From JABCYV01 sp963729325 (GTDB taxonomy: Bacteria; Acidobacteriota; Terriglobia; Terriglobales; Acidobacteriaceae), in contig CAVSNS010000053.1 of assembly GCA_963729325.1 (NCBI GenBank), positions 189,848 through 253,847 of the forward strand: a stretch of 64,000 bases of DNA, given 5' to 3'. Within the stretch, counting starts at the first letter, position 1. Every line of letters begins with the position of its first letter. Both the position numbers and the translations under genes were made by a program. The notes below the pieces were generated by a model that saw nothing but the letters and a program-made list of their open reading frames with translations, was not told the DNA's origin and did no database searches. Positions 32,694 through 41,426 of the stretch are shown here, in pieces.

Positions 32694-33246
32694 GGTTCCC
32701 TCGCGGTATCCATAGAACTGGTCTGTGATGGGGCCTGCAGCTTGGCACCCGCCGCCACAGCGTGCTCCGCGAAGGCGTCCGCGTCCGGAACCTGGATCCG
32801 CATGCTGACTGGCGAACTGCCCATCGTCTCCGCGCTATACCGTCCCCCTTCCGGCCACTCCTCGCACTAGCATGATGACCGAATCTCCGATCATGATCTC
32901 GGCATGCGGAATACCCGCTCCGGTGTCGAAGCGCATGGTTTCTCTCGCCCCGAAGGCCTTCTTATAAAATTCGATTGCTTTCGCCGCATCCTTGAAAGCC
33001 AGCCTTGGGGATGCGAAGGTGCGAATTGCAGCAATGGGTTCTGCTCGTAGTTGCCATTGAAGTACTCCTTTTCAGATCAGCTTTTAGACGTGCTTTGAAA
33101 TTTTCACGCGGAAGGCCACGCAACTCGGCGGCGATGCGCAGCAGCGGCAGCAGCTCCGAATCAGCCGCTGGAAGCGTGGCATCCGGCTCGGCGAGAAGGG
33201 CATTTATTGCCTGATCGAGTTGGTCGATTAGAGAGCGCTTAGGCAT
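32694..33246 (-). CDS. N-terminal part of the VOC protein: small helical domain and first VOC module, frame-broken
   Basis: The ATG at 33246 overlaps the stop of the sigma factor gene. A 60-residue helical domain (SLIDQLDQAINALLAEPDAT, LPREN FKARLKADLKRS) leads into MATTSRT, which has its own AAAAGGAG upstream at 33057 and could be a second start. Other frames then give FKDAAKAIEFYKKAFGARET, GIPHAEIMIGDSVIMLVRGV, and SPVSMRIQVPDADAFAEHAV. So the complete protein has three VOC modules. Breaks near 33010, 32845 and 32700. Confidence 0.6.
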
Positions 33247-33814
33247 TGGCACCCTCCATCTGCGCCCGCAATTTCTCGAGAGCGCGGAATTGAAGCTGTT
33301 TCACTGCGCCCTCGCTGCGCCCAAGTTCCTGCGCGATCTCACGGATACTTTTCTCTTCGGCGAAACGCATGGTGACGACGCGACGCTGGTCGGACGGAAG
33401 CTGGTCTACGAGCTGGAATAGCCGCGACCGATGATCGATTGCCTCCACATTCATCTCAGTACTGCCTTCGGGAGGGTCTTCGACAACCTCCCTGGCCGCG
33501 TGTCGTGAGCGATCGGCGATTGCGTTGGCGGCGATCCGGAAGAGCCACGCGACGAAGGGAACGCCTCGCCATTCGAACCGCCGGATATTGGCCAGCGCCT
33601 TGTGAAAGACATCGGATGTCAGATCCTCGGCCACATCGCGGTCGCTAACCCGGCGCACGATGAAGGCGTAGACCCGTTCAAAGTAAATCTCATAGAGCTC
33701 GGCAAACCGCGACGGATCTTTCTGAGCGGCCTCGACCAAAAGACGGTCGTCCGCCGGACTTAAGCCGGGCGCGTCTCTGCGTGCCGCCTTCGATGCCGGT
33801 CTGCGGACGACCAT
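33239..33814 (-). CDS. ECF-family RNA polymerase sigma factor
   Basis: 191 residues. Region 2: FAELYEIYFERVYAFIVRRV, DVAEDLTSDVFHKALANI and WLFRIAANAIADRSRH. Region 4: LPSDQRRVVTMRFAEEKSIR with EIAQELGRSEGAVKQLQFRA. No long C-terminal extension. The stop overlaps the start of the VOC gene by ATGCCTAA, so the pair is co-translated; no anti-sigma factor is evident. Confidence 0.9.
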   Translation of the reverse strand: MVVRRPASKAARRDAPGLSPADDRLLVEAAQKDPSRFAELYEIYFERVYAFIVRRVSDRDVAEDLTSDVFHKALANIRRFEWRGVPFVAWLFRIAANAIADRSRHAAREVVEDPPEGSTEMNVEAIDHRSRLFQLVDQLPSDQRRVVTMRFAEEKSIREIAQELGRSEGAVKQLQFRALEKLRAQMEGANA

Positions 33815-33930
33815 CGTGCCTCTAAGTGTATAAACTGCCGGGCCTGTGAAAGGTTACGGGGCGATGATTTTACGCAAAAGACAATGACGACGGGCAGCTG
33901 GAGACAAGGCGTCAGGCGCTCCCTTTCTAC

Positions 33931-34647
33931 GTGATAGAATTTGCCAAGGATTTCTTGCACGAGAGCCCAGGTTTGATTGAACTCGCACCTTCGATCTTGT
34001 CGGCTGACTTCGCCCATCTGGCGGACCAGATCCGGAGTGCGACTGAGGGTGGCGCGACCGTAATCCATGTAGATGTGATGGATGGGCACTTCGTCCCCAA
34101 TATCACTCTGGGGCCGCCGGTGGTGAAGTCCCTGCGTCGGGCGACCGATCTCCCCCTCGATTGCCACTTGATGATCGAGAATCCCGACCAGTACATTCCC
34201 GACTTTGCGGAGGCTGGAGCGGACTGGATTTCGGTGCATCAGGAAGCCTGCAGGCACCTCAACCGCACGCTGCACTTGATCCGCACGCATGGGGCGCTGG
34301 CGGGAGTGGTCATTAATCCTGCTACTCCGGTGGAAACTCTCAGCGAGGTGCTCGACATTGTGGATTACGTTCTGGTTATGTCGGTAAACCCGGGATTCGG
34401 GGGGCAGAAGTTTATTCCCGGAGCGGTGCATAAAATCCGGCGGCTGGCGGACTTGCGGAACCAGCGCGATCTAGGCTTTCGCATCGAAGTTGATGGTGGA
34501 ATCGACGTCACGACGGTGGCCGAGGTCGTGCGAGCCGGGGCTGAAATTTTGGTGGCGGGCAACGCGGTGTTCGGTCAAGGTGATCCAAAGACTAACGCTC
34601 AGAAATTGTTGAAGATGGCCACGGAGGCCAGCCTGCAGAAGGTGTAG
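33931..34647 (+). CDS. rpe: Ribulose-phosphate 3-epimerase
   Basis: Interconverts ribulose 5-phosphate and xylulose 5-phosphate in the pentose phosphate pathway. TIM-barrel marks: LAPSILSADFAHLADQI, VIHVDVMDGHFVPNITLGPP with metal ligands H and D, DCHLMIENPDQYI, VMSVNPGFGGQKFIP, FRIEVDGGIDVTTVAEVVRA. 238 residues from the GTG at 33931; the TTG at 33973 would start just before IELAPS and is equally possible. Followed closely by bamD. Confidence 0.95.
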   Translation: MIEFAKDFLHESPGLIELAPSILSADFAHLADQIRSATEGGATVIHVDVMDGHFVPNITLGPPVVKSLRRATDLPLDCHLMIENPDQYIPDFAEAGADWISVHQEACRHLNRTLHLIRTHGALAGVVINPATPVETLSEVLDIVDYVLVMSVNPGFGGQKFIPGAVHKIRRLADLRNQRDLGFRIEVDGGIDVTTVAEVVRAGAEILVAGNAVFGQGDPKTNAQKLLKMATEASLQKV

Positions 34648-34714
34648 GTAGTGAGCGGAAAGCTGCCAATCGGCAGGGACTCTGGCGCGACAAACAAGGG
34701 AATTTCGAGGTCTT

Positions 34715-36175
34715 ATGTCAGGTCGTATTCCAATAATTTTTCTCGCGGGCCTATTGATTGTCACGGTCGCCTGCACCAATAAGAAAGTCAACAACCCAAT
34801 CGCCAATATTGACTCCAAACAGCCGGATAAGGTGCTGTTCGATCGGGCGATGGACGCCATGAAGCACAACCGGTTCGACGTGGCGCGGATCACGCTGCAG
34901 ACGCTGATCAATACTTATCCTGACTCTGAATTTATTGCCCGAGCCAAGTTGGCTGTGGCCGATTCCTGGTACGCAGAGGGTGGTTCGACTTCGTTGGCAC
35001 AAGCGGAGGTCGAGTACAAAGACTTTATTACCTTCTTTCCAAACATGCCGGAGGCGGCTGAAGCGCAACTGAAGATCGCCAACATCCACTATCAGGAGAT
35101 GGAGAAGCCAGATCGCGACTACACCCATGCGGTGCGCGCGGAGGAGGAATACCGGAGCCTGATCCAGCAGTTTCCGGATAGCAAACTGGTTCCAGAGGCC
35201 AAGCAGCGCTTACGAGAAGTTCAGGAAGTGATTGCAGAACGTGAATTTCGTGTGGGACGCTTCTATTACCTACGTCAGTCTTATCCCGCGGCCATCGCAC
35301 GGCTTCGTTCCCTGGTGGACAAGTATCCGCTTTACAGCAGAGCGGATGAGGCCTTGTATCTGCTGGGGCAGTCATACGAGAGCGAGGTTACGATGTTGCG
35401 TGCGCGCGGCAAAATGGACGAAGCGGCCAAGTCGCGCATGATTGAAGATTTCACCAAACGTGCGGCCGACGCCTACTCCCGCATCCTTACCCGATACCCG
35501 ATGATGGATCGAGCAGACGACGCCAAGGCACGGCTCCAAGCCTTGCATCAGCCGGTGCCGCGGCCCACGAAAGCTGCAGTTGCACAAAATAAAGCGGAAG
35601 AAGAAGGCCGGCGCACAACCCCGATGTATAAGCAAGTGATGGGCACATTCAACAAGCATCCGGACGTGGCCCCGTCCGCGAAGACAGGCGAGCCTACGCT
35701 GGTGGATCCGCCGATGAGCAGCGCCACCGAGGTGGCACAGCAGGCGAATCGCGCCATGGTTGGGAACGCTTCCGGTTCGATGGGCAACAATTCCGTGTCA
35801 GTGGAAGCCGTGGGCAAGGGAGCGCCGCCTCCGGACCAGCCCGCGCCGCGCTCCGATGTGACTCCGAGCATCAGCGCTGCTGCCCCGCCCAGTACTTCGG
35901 CCTCGACCCCGGCTGCGTCGTCCGACGCCAATCAGCCGAAACCGAACGTTGTTGCCGACTCGAACGAGCTGAAGCCCAATGTTGCCAGCGATGGCGGCCA
36001 GGCTATGCCGCCTCCGCAACAAGTGAATGAGATTCAGGCCGGCGGGAGCGGGCAAGCCGCAGCGGGCGATGGGAAAGATGCGGATTCGTCGTCGAGCCAG
36101 ACCCAGGACGACAGCTCGTCTTCTTCCAGCAAGCATAAGAAAAAGAAGGGTCTCCGAAAGGTTGTTCCTTTCTAA
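34715..36175 (+). CDS. bamD: BamD-like outer-membrane assembly lipoprotein with long disordered tail
   Basis: 486 residues. Lipobox LLIVTVACTNKK, then TPR pairs of the BamD/YfiO family: LFDRAMDAMKHNRFDVARIT, LQTLINTYPDSEFIARAKLA, EYRSLIQQFPDSKLVPEAKQ, FYYLRQSYPAAIARLRSLVD. BamD is the lipoprotein of the BAM complex that inserts beta-barrels. Standard BamD ends near residue 280; here about 200 extra residues rich in Pro, Ala, Ser and Gln follow, ending in a Ser run and KHKKKKGLRKVVPF. Adjacent to rpe and the response-regulator gene. Confidence 0.85.
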   Translation: MSGRIPIIFLAGLLIVTVACTNKKVNNPIANIDSKQPDKVLFDRAMDAMKHNRFDVARITLQTLINTYPDSEFIARAKLAVADSWYAEGGSTSLAQAEVEYKDFITFFPNMPEAAEAQLKIANIHYQEMEKPDRDYTHAVRAEEEYRSLIQQFPDSKLVPEAKQRLREVQEVIAEREFRVGRFYYLRQSYPAAIARLRSLVDKYPLYSRADEALYLLGQSYESEVTMLRARGKMDEAAKSRMIEDFTKRAADAYSRILTRYPMMDRADDAKARLQALHQPVPRPTKAAVAQNKAEEEGRRTTPMYKQVMGTFNKHPDVAPSAKTGEPTLVDPPMSSATEVAQQANRAMVGNASGSMGNNSVSVEAVGKGAPPPDQPAPRSDVTPSISAAAPPSTSASTPAASSDANQPKPNVVADSNELKPNVASDGGQAMPPPQQVNEIQAGGSGQAAAGDGKDADSSSSQTQDDSSSSSSKHKKKKGLRKVVPF

Positions 36176-36323
36176 ACGAAGGCGCCGCTGATGCGGCAGC
36201 ATAAAAGCAGCTTCCACCCACTCGTGACTGTCCGGTGGTAACGTATTACCCTCTTATTCTCATTGACTTACCTTTTGGCAGCGGTTAACTTCACGCTATC
36301 TCCCCCTGACCAGAGGACAGCCC

Positions 36324-37826
36324 TTGGCGCGAAGAATCCTGCTCGCCGATGACAGCGTAACTGCCCAGAACATGGGCCGGAGAATCCTCAGCGATGCCGG
36401 CTATGAGGTGGTCACGGTCAACAATGGGTCGGCCGCACTCAAGAAAATTGCAGAACAGAAGCCGGACTTGATTGTGCTTGACGTGTATATGCCGGGCTAC
36501 GGCGGTCTGGAAGTTTGTCAGCGGGTGAAGGAAAATCGCGAGACCGCACGCATTCCCGTTTTGCTCACGGTCGGCAAACTGGAGCCCTTCAAACCAGAAG
36601 AGGCGCGCCGGGTGCGGGCCGATGCGTTCATCGTCAAACCATTCGAAGCCAGCGAACTCCTCACTGCCCTTACTAAGCTCGAAGACAAAATAGTCCCTCA
36701 AGGACCGCAGAAGCCGGGACGTTTTGCTAAAGCCCTGGCCGCGATGGAGCAATCGGGTTCGGCAGACTCATTCGGCGATACCGAGACTGGATGGAAAAAT
36801 CGCCTGACCATACCGCCACCTCCGGCTAGGGCAACTGAATCGGAAGGGGAGATACCGCAAGTGGCAAGCTCGGTGGTCCGCGAGTTGTGGCGCGACCAGC
36901 AGTCCAAACCGGTTGATCCGAAGCAGGAATTTGAGCGTCCCGTACCGGCTGGGCTTCCGCCCGATATCACGCCGGAGGAGATTGCAGCCATTACAGCAGC
37001 AGCGGCTTCGTTTGGAAGCCAGCCGCAGGAACCTCCAGCACGCTCTGAGGCTGCGAAAAGCGAAGCGGAAGAACCCAAGTCTGCGGTTGGTTCGGCCGCC
37101 AGCGATGAGAGCCCAGCCGAGGCAACGGCGGCCACTTTTGCATCTGCTCCGCAAAGCCAAGCGCCGGTCCCCGAAGTTGAGCCTACTTCAACGGAAGTTG
37201 TTCCTGCCGCGGAAACAGCAGCGGCGACGGAAGCAGCCAAGGGAAACGAATCAGAGGCGGCGGAAAATCCTATTGCAACCGATTCTCCGGTGATGCCAAC
37301 CAAGGCAGATTCAGGAGACAACATCGCGGCCGCGACTACGGAGCAGGCTGCAAAGCCTTGGACGGCGGACGCCGAAGTTATGGCAGCAATTGCTTCTCTG
37401 GCTCCGACCAATGGGCATGCCGATGGTATGGCTCAGCCCGACGGATTTGTAACGACTGCAGCGGGCCCCGAGGAAGGAATTCCCATCATAGTGGCAGCAG
37501 CAGTGGCGAGCGCAGCAACGGCGGCGGAATTAGCGAGCGGCCCCCGATGGATCGCCGAAGCCATTCCGGTGCCGGAAGACGAAAGTACCTTCATTCTGCA
37601 ACAAGAGATGGAAAAGGCTTATGCCGCTTTCGCGGCGGCCGATGCGGGTAGAGCCAGTTACGCGGCATCAGTAGCAGTTAGTGCGTCCGCAAGTGCGGGT
37701 GGGGACGTCGGGGGCGAACCAGCGGAATCTTCGGTCGCAGTGGCGAGTCTAAGCGAGTCCACCCCGGCTGCGGAAATCATCCCGACTGGTCCAGGCCGAA
37801 GCCAGCAGCATGATTTCAGGTATTAA
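36324..37826 (+). CDS. Response-regulator receiver domain with long Ala/Glu-rich tail
   Basis: TTG start. Receiver domain (1-120): RRILLADDSVTAQNMGRRIL, phosphorylatable Asp in LIVLDVYMPGYGG, and VKPFEASEL lysine. The rest (about 380 residues) is low-complexity Ala/Glu/Ser/Pro sequence with short repeated blocks such as DITPEEIAAITAAAASFGSQ and TAEVMAAIASLAPT. The end GPGRSQQHDFRY is out of frame: removing or adding one base near 37805 joins it to the next entry. No DNA-binding domain. Confidence 0.8.
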   Translation: MARRILLADDSVTAQNMGRRILSDAGYEVVTVNNGSAALKKIAEQKPDLIVLDVYMPGYGGLEVCQRVKENRETARIPVLLTVGKLEPFKPEEARRVRADAFIVKPFEASELLTALTKLEDKIVPQGPQKPGRFAKALAAMEQSGSADSFGDTETGWKNRLTIPPPPARATESEGEIPQVASSVVRELWRDQQSKPVDPKQEFERPVPAGLPPDITPEEIAAITAAAASFGSQPQEPPARSEAAKSEAEEPKSAVGSAASDESPAEATAATFASAPQSQAPVPEVEPTSTEVVPAAETAAATEAAKGNESEAAENPIATDSPVMPTKADSGDNIAAATTEQAAKPWTADAEVMAAIASLAPTNGHADGMAQPDGFVTTAAGPEEGIPIIVAAAVASAATAAELASGPRWIAEAIPVPEDESTFILQQEMEKAYAAFAAADAGRASYAASVAVSASASAGGDVGGEPAESSVAVASLSESTPAAEIIPTGPGRSQQHDFRY

Positions 37827-38298
37827 AGAAGTTGCCTACGCGGCGGGGGCATCGGCCAGCGTGGGGAGTGAACCTGCTTCGGCTCCGGAGGTGACATCGT
37901 CCGGCAGTGCTACTCCACCGCCGGAAATTGCTACGCGAGCTACTGACGAAGGCGACAAGCAACGCGAAGCCGAACTTGCGGCCGCCTGGCAGAACTGGAA
38001 GCAGATTCGGGAGTCGATCGTGGGATCGCAACTGACGGCGCAGATCGCGGACGCGGCGGCGACCGAACTGAAAGAAGGTCCGGCAGAGGAGCCTTCTCCT
38101 GTCCAGACCGACAAAGCGGAAGCGGCGGCCGAATCCGAAAGTGACGAGTCCTCGAATGCAGCGGCCGAATCTACCGCGATCGCCAGCATTGTGGAGAGTG
38201 TCCTGGCGGAGCTGAAGCCTAAGCTGATGGAAGAGATCGCAAAAAAGATGAATACTGACAAGAAAGACAAAGAAAAAGAAAAAAAGAAGAAGAAGTAA
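37810..38298 (+). CDS. C-terminal continuation of the long-tailed response regulator
   Basis: From ISGIKEVAYAAGASASVGSE onward, in another frame. It includes a conserved-looking helix ELAAAWQNWKQIRESIVGSQ and SIVESVLAELKPKLMEEIAK, then a poly-lysine end (KKDKEKEKKKKK). Joined product about 660 residues. The basic tail may bind nucleic acid or membrane; this is inference. Confidence 0.65.
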   Translation: MISGIKEVAYAAGASASVGSEPASAPEVTSSGSATPPPEIATRATDEGDKQREAELAAAWQNWKQIRESIVGSQLTAQIADAAATELKEGPAEEPSPVQTDKAEAAAESESDESSNAAAESTAIASIVESVLAELKPKLMEEIAKKMNTDKKDKEKEKKKKK

Positions 38299-38540
38299 GC
38301 GCGGATGCGCGTCGTTCCTCCTTCGCTTGCGCGGCGGGCGATTTCTTCCCGGTTAATCCGAGCCCGGGAAGATCGAGATCAGGACAGGGCCGCATAAGTC
38401 CTTCTATTCGAGCGGCGGTGCCTCGCCATGTCTGCCTCACCACTACCTGACATTTCCTTTACAGGAAAATGACACCGGCCTGACACTCCGTGGTTTCGCC
38501 TTTGCTAAAGTCCATCCGCAATCTGCGCATGGAGGTGGAC

Positions 38541-38936
38541 ATGAAGGCGATATGTGCTCTGTTGCTTGCGATGTTGAGCTTTGGGTGCGGGTACAGTTCC
38601 CCTAAGACCACCCCGCCGCAGTCCGGAATCGTTCCCGCTATCTCGCAAATCATGCCTAACACTGCGAGTGCAGGCGGCCAGGGTTTCACCTTGACGGTCA
38701 ATGGCAGCTCCTTTAACGCTAACGCGGTGGTGAATTGGAACGGCACGGCACAAACCACAAACCACCCGGCGACGAATCAGCTTACCGTCGCGATCCCCGC
38801 TTCGGCCGTCGCCACTGCCGGCACCGTGATGGTCACGGTCACCAATCCGGGCAGCAGTACGCCCGGCGGTCCATATGGTGGCGGCGGTAGCACAATGAGC
38901 GAGACCTCATCCAGCGTGCCGTTTACGATCATGTAA
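38541..38936 (+). CDS. Short IPT/TIG-domain lipoprotein
   Basis: 131 residues from the ATG at 38541, preceded by GGAGGTGG. Lipobox ALLLAMLSFGCGYSS. A single IPT/TIG-like beta domain: ISQIMPNTASAGGQGFTLTV, NGSSFNANAVVNWNGTAQTT, SAVATAGTVMVTVTNPG. Gly/Ser-rich linker and end SSVPFTIM, cut to one domain length. Likely a cell-surface or periplasmic lipoprotein. Confidence 0.8.
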   Translation: MKAICALLLAMLSFGCGYSSPKTTPPQSGIVPAISQIMPNTASAGGQGFTLTVNGSSFNANAVVNWNGTAQTTNHPATNQLTVAIPASAVATAGTVMVTVTNPGSSTPGGPYGGGGSTMSETSSSVPFTIM

Positions 38937-39134
38937 GGCAGAAGCGCTTCGCGGCAGCCAGCGCCGGAGTTCTGCAGGATGTGTGTGATGGTGACCGCTC
39001 GAGTGGTCTTCACGGTACACATGAAAGCGTCCAGTTCCCCGCTATCATCGATGCGCAGCGCTCGCTGCACTTAGTCTCTATCTTCGAACACCATAGTTCG
39101 CGTAAACCGGCGTTTAGTAACAATCGGGGTCGAT

Positions 39135-39174
39135 GCATTATGAAAAAGCGCCCCGCATTATGAAAAAGCGCCCC
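39135..39174. repeat. 20-bp left-end sequence of the IS110-type element in tandem
   Basis: GCATTATGAAAAAGCGCCCC occurs twice head to tail (39135-39154 and 39155-39174). The second unit is taken as the left end of the element; the first is a remnant of another end. One copy of the same 20 bases starts the second element at 41193. Confidence 0.8.
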
Positions 39175-39338
39175 GCTTCAGAAGGTCGAAGCTGTGATGG
39201 GCGGAGTAACTGCAAAGGCGAATCGGGTGCGAAGGAACCGCAGAAGGACATAGGCAAGTCGGCCAGAGAATGGCATTTTGACCTTGAGGGGAAAGATAAC
39301 CGTTAGCAGGAATACTTCCCCCCAAGGAGGCAACTCGA

Positions 39339-40409
39339 ATGAGTTACGACGTCAAATATATCGGAATGGACGTGCACAAGGAAGCGATTGTGATCGCGGT
39401 CCTGAATGAGGGCGGGAAGCTGGTGATGGAGTCCGTGATCGAAACCAAAGCCAGCAGCATTCTGCAGTTCCTCCACGGTCTACGGGGCGAGCTGCATGTG
39501 ACCTGGGAAGAAGGCACCTGGGCCGCCTGGCTGTATGATCTGCTGCAGCCGCAGGTGCAACACATTGTGGTATGCAATCCGCGGCGCAATGCCTTTTTAA
39601 AGGAGGGCAGCAAGAGCGACAAGGTGGATGCGCGCAAGCTGGCCGACTTGTTACGCACCGGGATGCTGCGACCGGTCTACCACGGAGAAAACGGACTACG
39701 GACGCTACGCGAGTTGGGGCGCAGTTATCAGACCATCAGCAAAGATTTAACGCGAGTGATGAATCGATTGAAGGCGCTGTATCGCGGTTGGGGCATTCCT
39801 TGTGCCGGCACCCAGGTTTATGCTGTGCGCTCTCGGGAGGAATGGTTAAACAAGATTCCGCAAGCCGGCGTGCGCCGCCGCGCGGATCTGCTCTATCAAC
39901 AGCTGGACGGATTGCAGATCTTGCGGCGAAACGTCCGACCCGAGTTTTTGGCGGAGAGCCGGAAACATAAGGCCGCGAAACTGCTGCGTCAGATTCCCTG
40001 CATCGGTCCGATTCGAGCCGCCCGCTTGATCGCGCTAATGCAAACCCCGCATCGGTTTCGCAGCAAGCGGCAACTATGGACCTACAGTGGGCTGGGCATT
40101 GAGACCCACGACAGTGCGCAATTTCGCTTTGTGAGCGGGCAATTGCAACGCTCCAAGAAGCCCCAGCAGATTCGTGGTCTGAATCGAAATCACAACCATG
40201 AAATGAAAGAAATCTTCAAGAGTGCGGCCACCAGGGCTAGCTGTGGCAGAGGACCGTTCCACGATTTCTATGCGGGGTTACTGGCCAAGGGGATGAAGCC
40301 GGAGATGGCGCGTCTGACGCTGGCGCGCAAGATCGCGGCCATTACCTTGACACTTTGGAAAAAGGAGGAACGTTTCGACGCAGAACAACTGAAGACGCAA
40401 GCAGCTTGA
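39339..40409 (+). CDS. IS110-family transposase/recombinase (copy A1)
   Basis: 356 residues, intact. N-terminal RuvC-like DEDD domain: YIGMDVHKEAIVIAVLNEGG, VTWEEGTWAAWLYDLLQP, CNPRRNAFL with SDKVDARKLADLLRTGML. C-terminal Transposase_20 domain: LLRQIPCIGPIRAARLIALM and SGLGIETHDSAQFRFVSGQL. GGAGG upstream of the ATG. Catalyses RNA-guided site-specific recombination in this family (established for IS110/IS621). Differs from copy A2 by scattered substitutions. Confidence 0.95.
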   Translation: MSYDVKYIGMDVHKEAIVIAVLNEGGKLVMESVIETKASSILQFLHGLRGELHVTWEEGTWAAWLYDLLQPQVQHIVVCNPRRNAFLKEGSKSDKVDARKLADLLRTGMLRPVYHGENGLRTLRELGRSYQTISKDLTRVMNRLKALYRGWGIPCAGTQVYAVRSREEWLNKIPQAGVRRRADLLYQQLDGLQILRRNVRPEFLAESRKHKAAKLLRQIPCIGPIRAARLIALMQTPHRFRSKRQLWTYSGLGIETHDSAQFRFVSGQLQRSKKPQQIRGLNRNHNHEMKEIFKSAATRASCGRGPFHDFYAGLLAKGMKPEMARLTLARKIAAITLTLWKKEERFDAEQLKTQAA

Positions 40410-40481
40410 GCATCGAATAAGAACCCAGGTGATCTCCCAAGGTTTTCCTGCCTCGGTGGTAGCCAATCGGTTCTTGCGATG

Positions 40482-40620
40482 CTCCGGTTCGAGGGAGAGT
40501 ATCCATACACTCATTCAGGCACTCTGTGTGCTGTAGTCCAGCACCGAGTCTCCGGGTCAATCCTATGCCCCCTCGGATAACCGAAAAAAGCTGTAGGCCT
40601 CGAGCCTCACATAGGATCAT
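40482..40620 (+). ncRNA. Candidate bridge RNA core in right end of copy A1
   Basis: A conserved block follows the transposase in all three elements of the window. Here: TTCGAGGGAGAGTATCC (40488-40504), hairpin GTGCTG-TAGTC-CAGCAC (40528-40544), then an outer stem TCCTATG (40562-40568)/CATAGGA enclosing TCGG-ATAA-CCGA and AGGC-CTCGA-GCCT hairpins. The distant element B keeps each hairpin with changed pairs (AGTGCC-ACT-GGCACT). Position matches where IS1111 elements encode their guide RNA. Confidence 0.6.
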
Positions 40621-40888
40621 GGTTGGCACTTAAGCCAACGCTTAGCTTGCGTAGCTTCGGAACCGAACGGGCGTCGAGCGCCACTGACTTCATGAAACCG
40701 TCGAGTTGGGACAAGCAACTGGGGTTGGCATCGCCGCGGGGAAGTGCGACGAGCCAAAGCGACCAAACCAATAACCCCTCTAAGAATGAGGTGAGGAATG
40801 AGGTGGGGCTGCGATGTAAGTCACCGCGCCCGCATCTCTCAGAGGGGCGGGGAGAAGTTTTTTTCCTTGACATCCTTTTTCATAGGAC

Positions 40889-40976
40889 GAGGTAGGGCTG
40901 GATGTAAGTCACCACACCCGCATCTTCCCAGAGGTGGGGAGATGCTTTTTTTCTTGACATCCTCTTTCATAGGATT
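40889..40976. repeat. Right-end remnant of a related IS next to copy A1
   Basis: GGATGTAAGTCACCACACCC and the following bases to CTCTTTCATAGGA repeat the last 85 bp of copy A1 and A2 with several differences, so two right ends stand in tandem. Confidence 0.8.
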
Positions 40977-41229
40977 GCCGTCGTCTAGTCTCTTAGTACT
41001 GGACTCATCTCGTTTTCCGGTGCCGTGGTTACGGACATGTACAGGAAAAACGTGCGCAAGCACTGGTCGCACGATCTATAGTGATGATGAACCGAGACAC
41101 GTTTTGATGGGTAGTCGCAATATATTGCCACGATGCTCTTCTCTATCGTTGGACTATACTTGTATGAGGGTCCAAAGACGTGAGGCGTCAATGCATTATG
41201 AAAAAGCGCCCCGCATTAGGTGGCGATGG

Positions 41230-41285
41230 GCGCCGCCTCCGCTGCAGCTGCGCTGTGCGAGGGCTTCGCTCCGCTACGGCGGCGC
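41230..41285. repeat. Hairpin insertion in the left end of copy A2
   Basis: GCGCCGCC (41230-41237) and GGCGGCGC (41278-41285) form a perfect eight-pair stem around a 40-base GC-rich loop. This stretch is absent from copy A1, where the flanks are nearly contiguous. Confidence 0.65.
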
Positions 41286-41426
41286 TGGGGAGTAACTGCA
41301 GTGGCGAATTGGGTGCGAGAAGAACTGCAGAAGGACATAGGCAAATCGGCTGGAGAATGGCATTTTTACCTTGAGGGGAAAGATAACCGTTAGCAGGAAT
41401 ACTTTCCCCCCAAGGAGGCAACTCAA

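Larger units (their letters stand above)
39155..40887 (+). mobile_element. IS110-family (IS1111-like) element, copy A1
   Basis: Boundaries from alignment with copy A2 (41193-42972). Left non-coding part about 180 bp, transposase 39339-40409, right non-coding part about 480 bp ending CTTTTTCATAGGA. Subterminal inverted repeat TATGAAAAAG at both ends. A long right non-coding end and subterminal repeats are features of the IS1111 branch. Flanked on the left by a 20-bp and on the right by an 88-bp remnant of a related element. Confidence 0.85.

Noticed and set aside
40482..40504. GGTTCGAG in the IS right ends as a tRNA T-loop
   Set aside because: No acceptor or anticodon stem can be built around it; the conservation is explained by the IS non-coding RNA.
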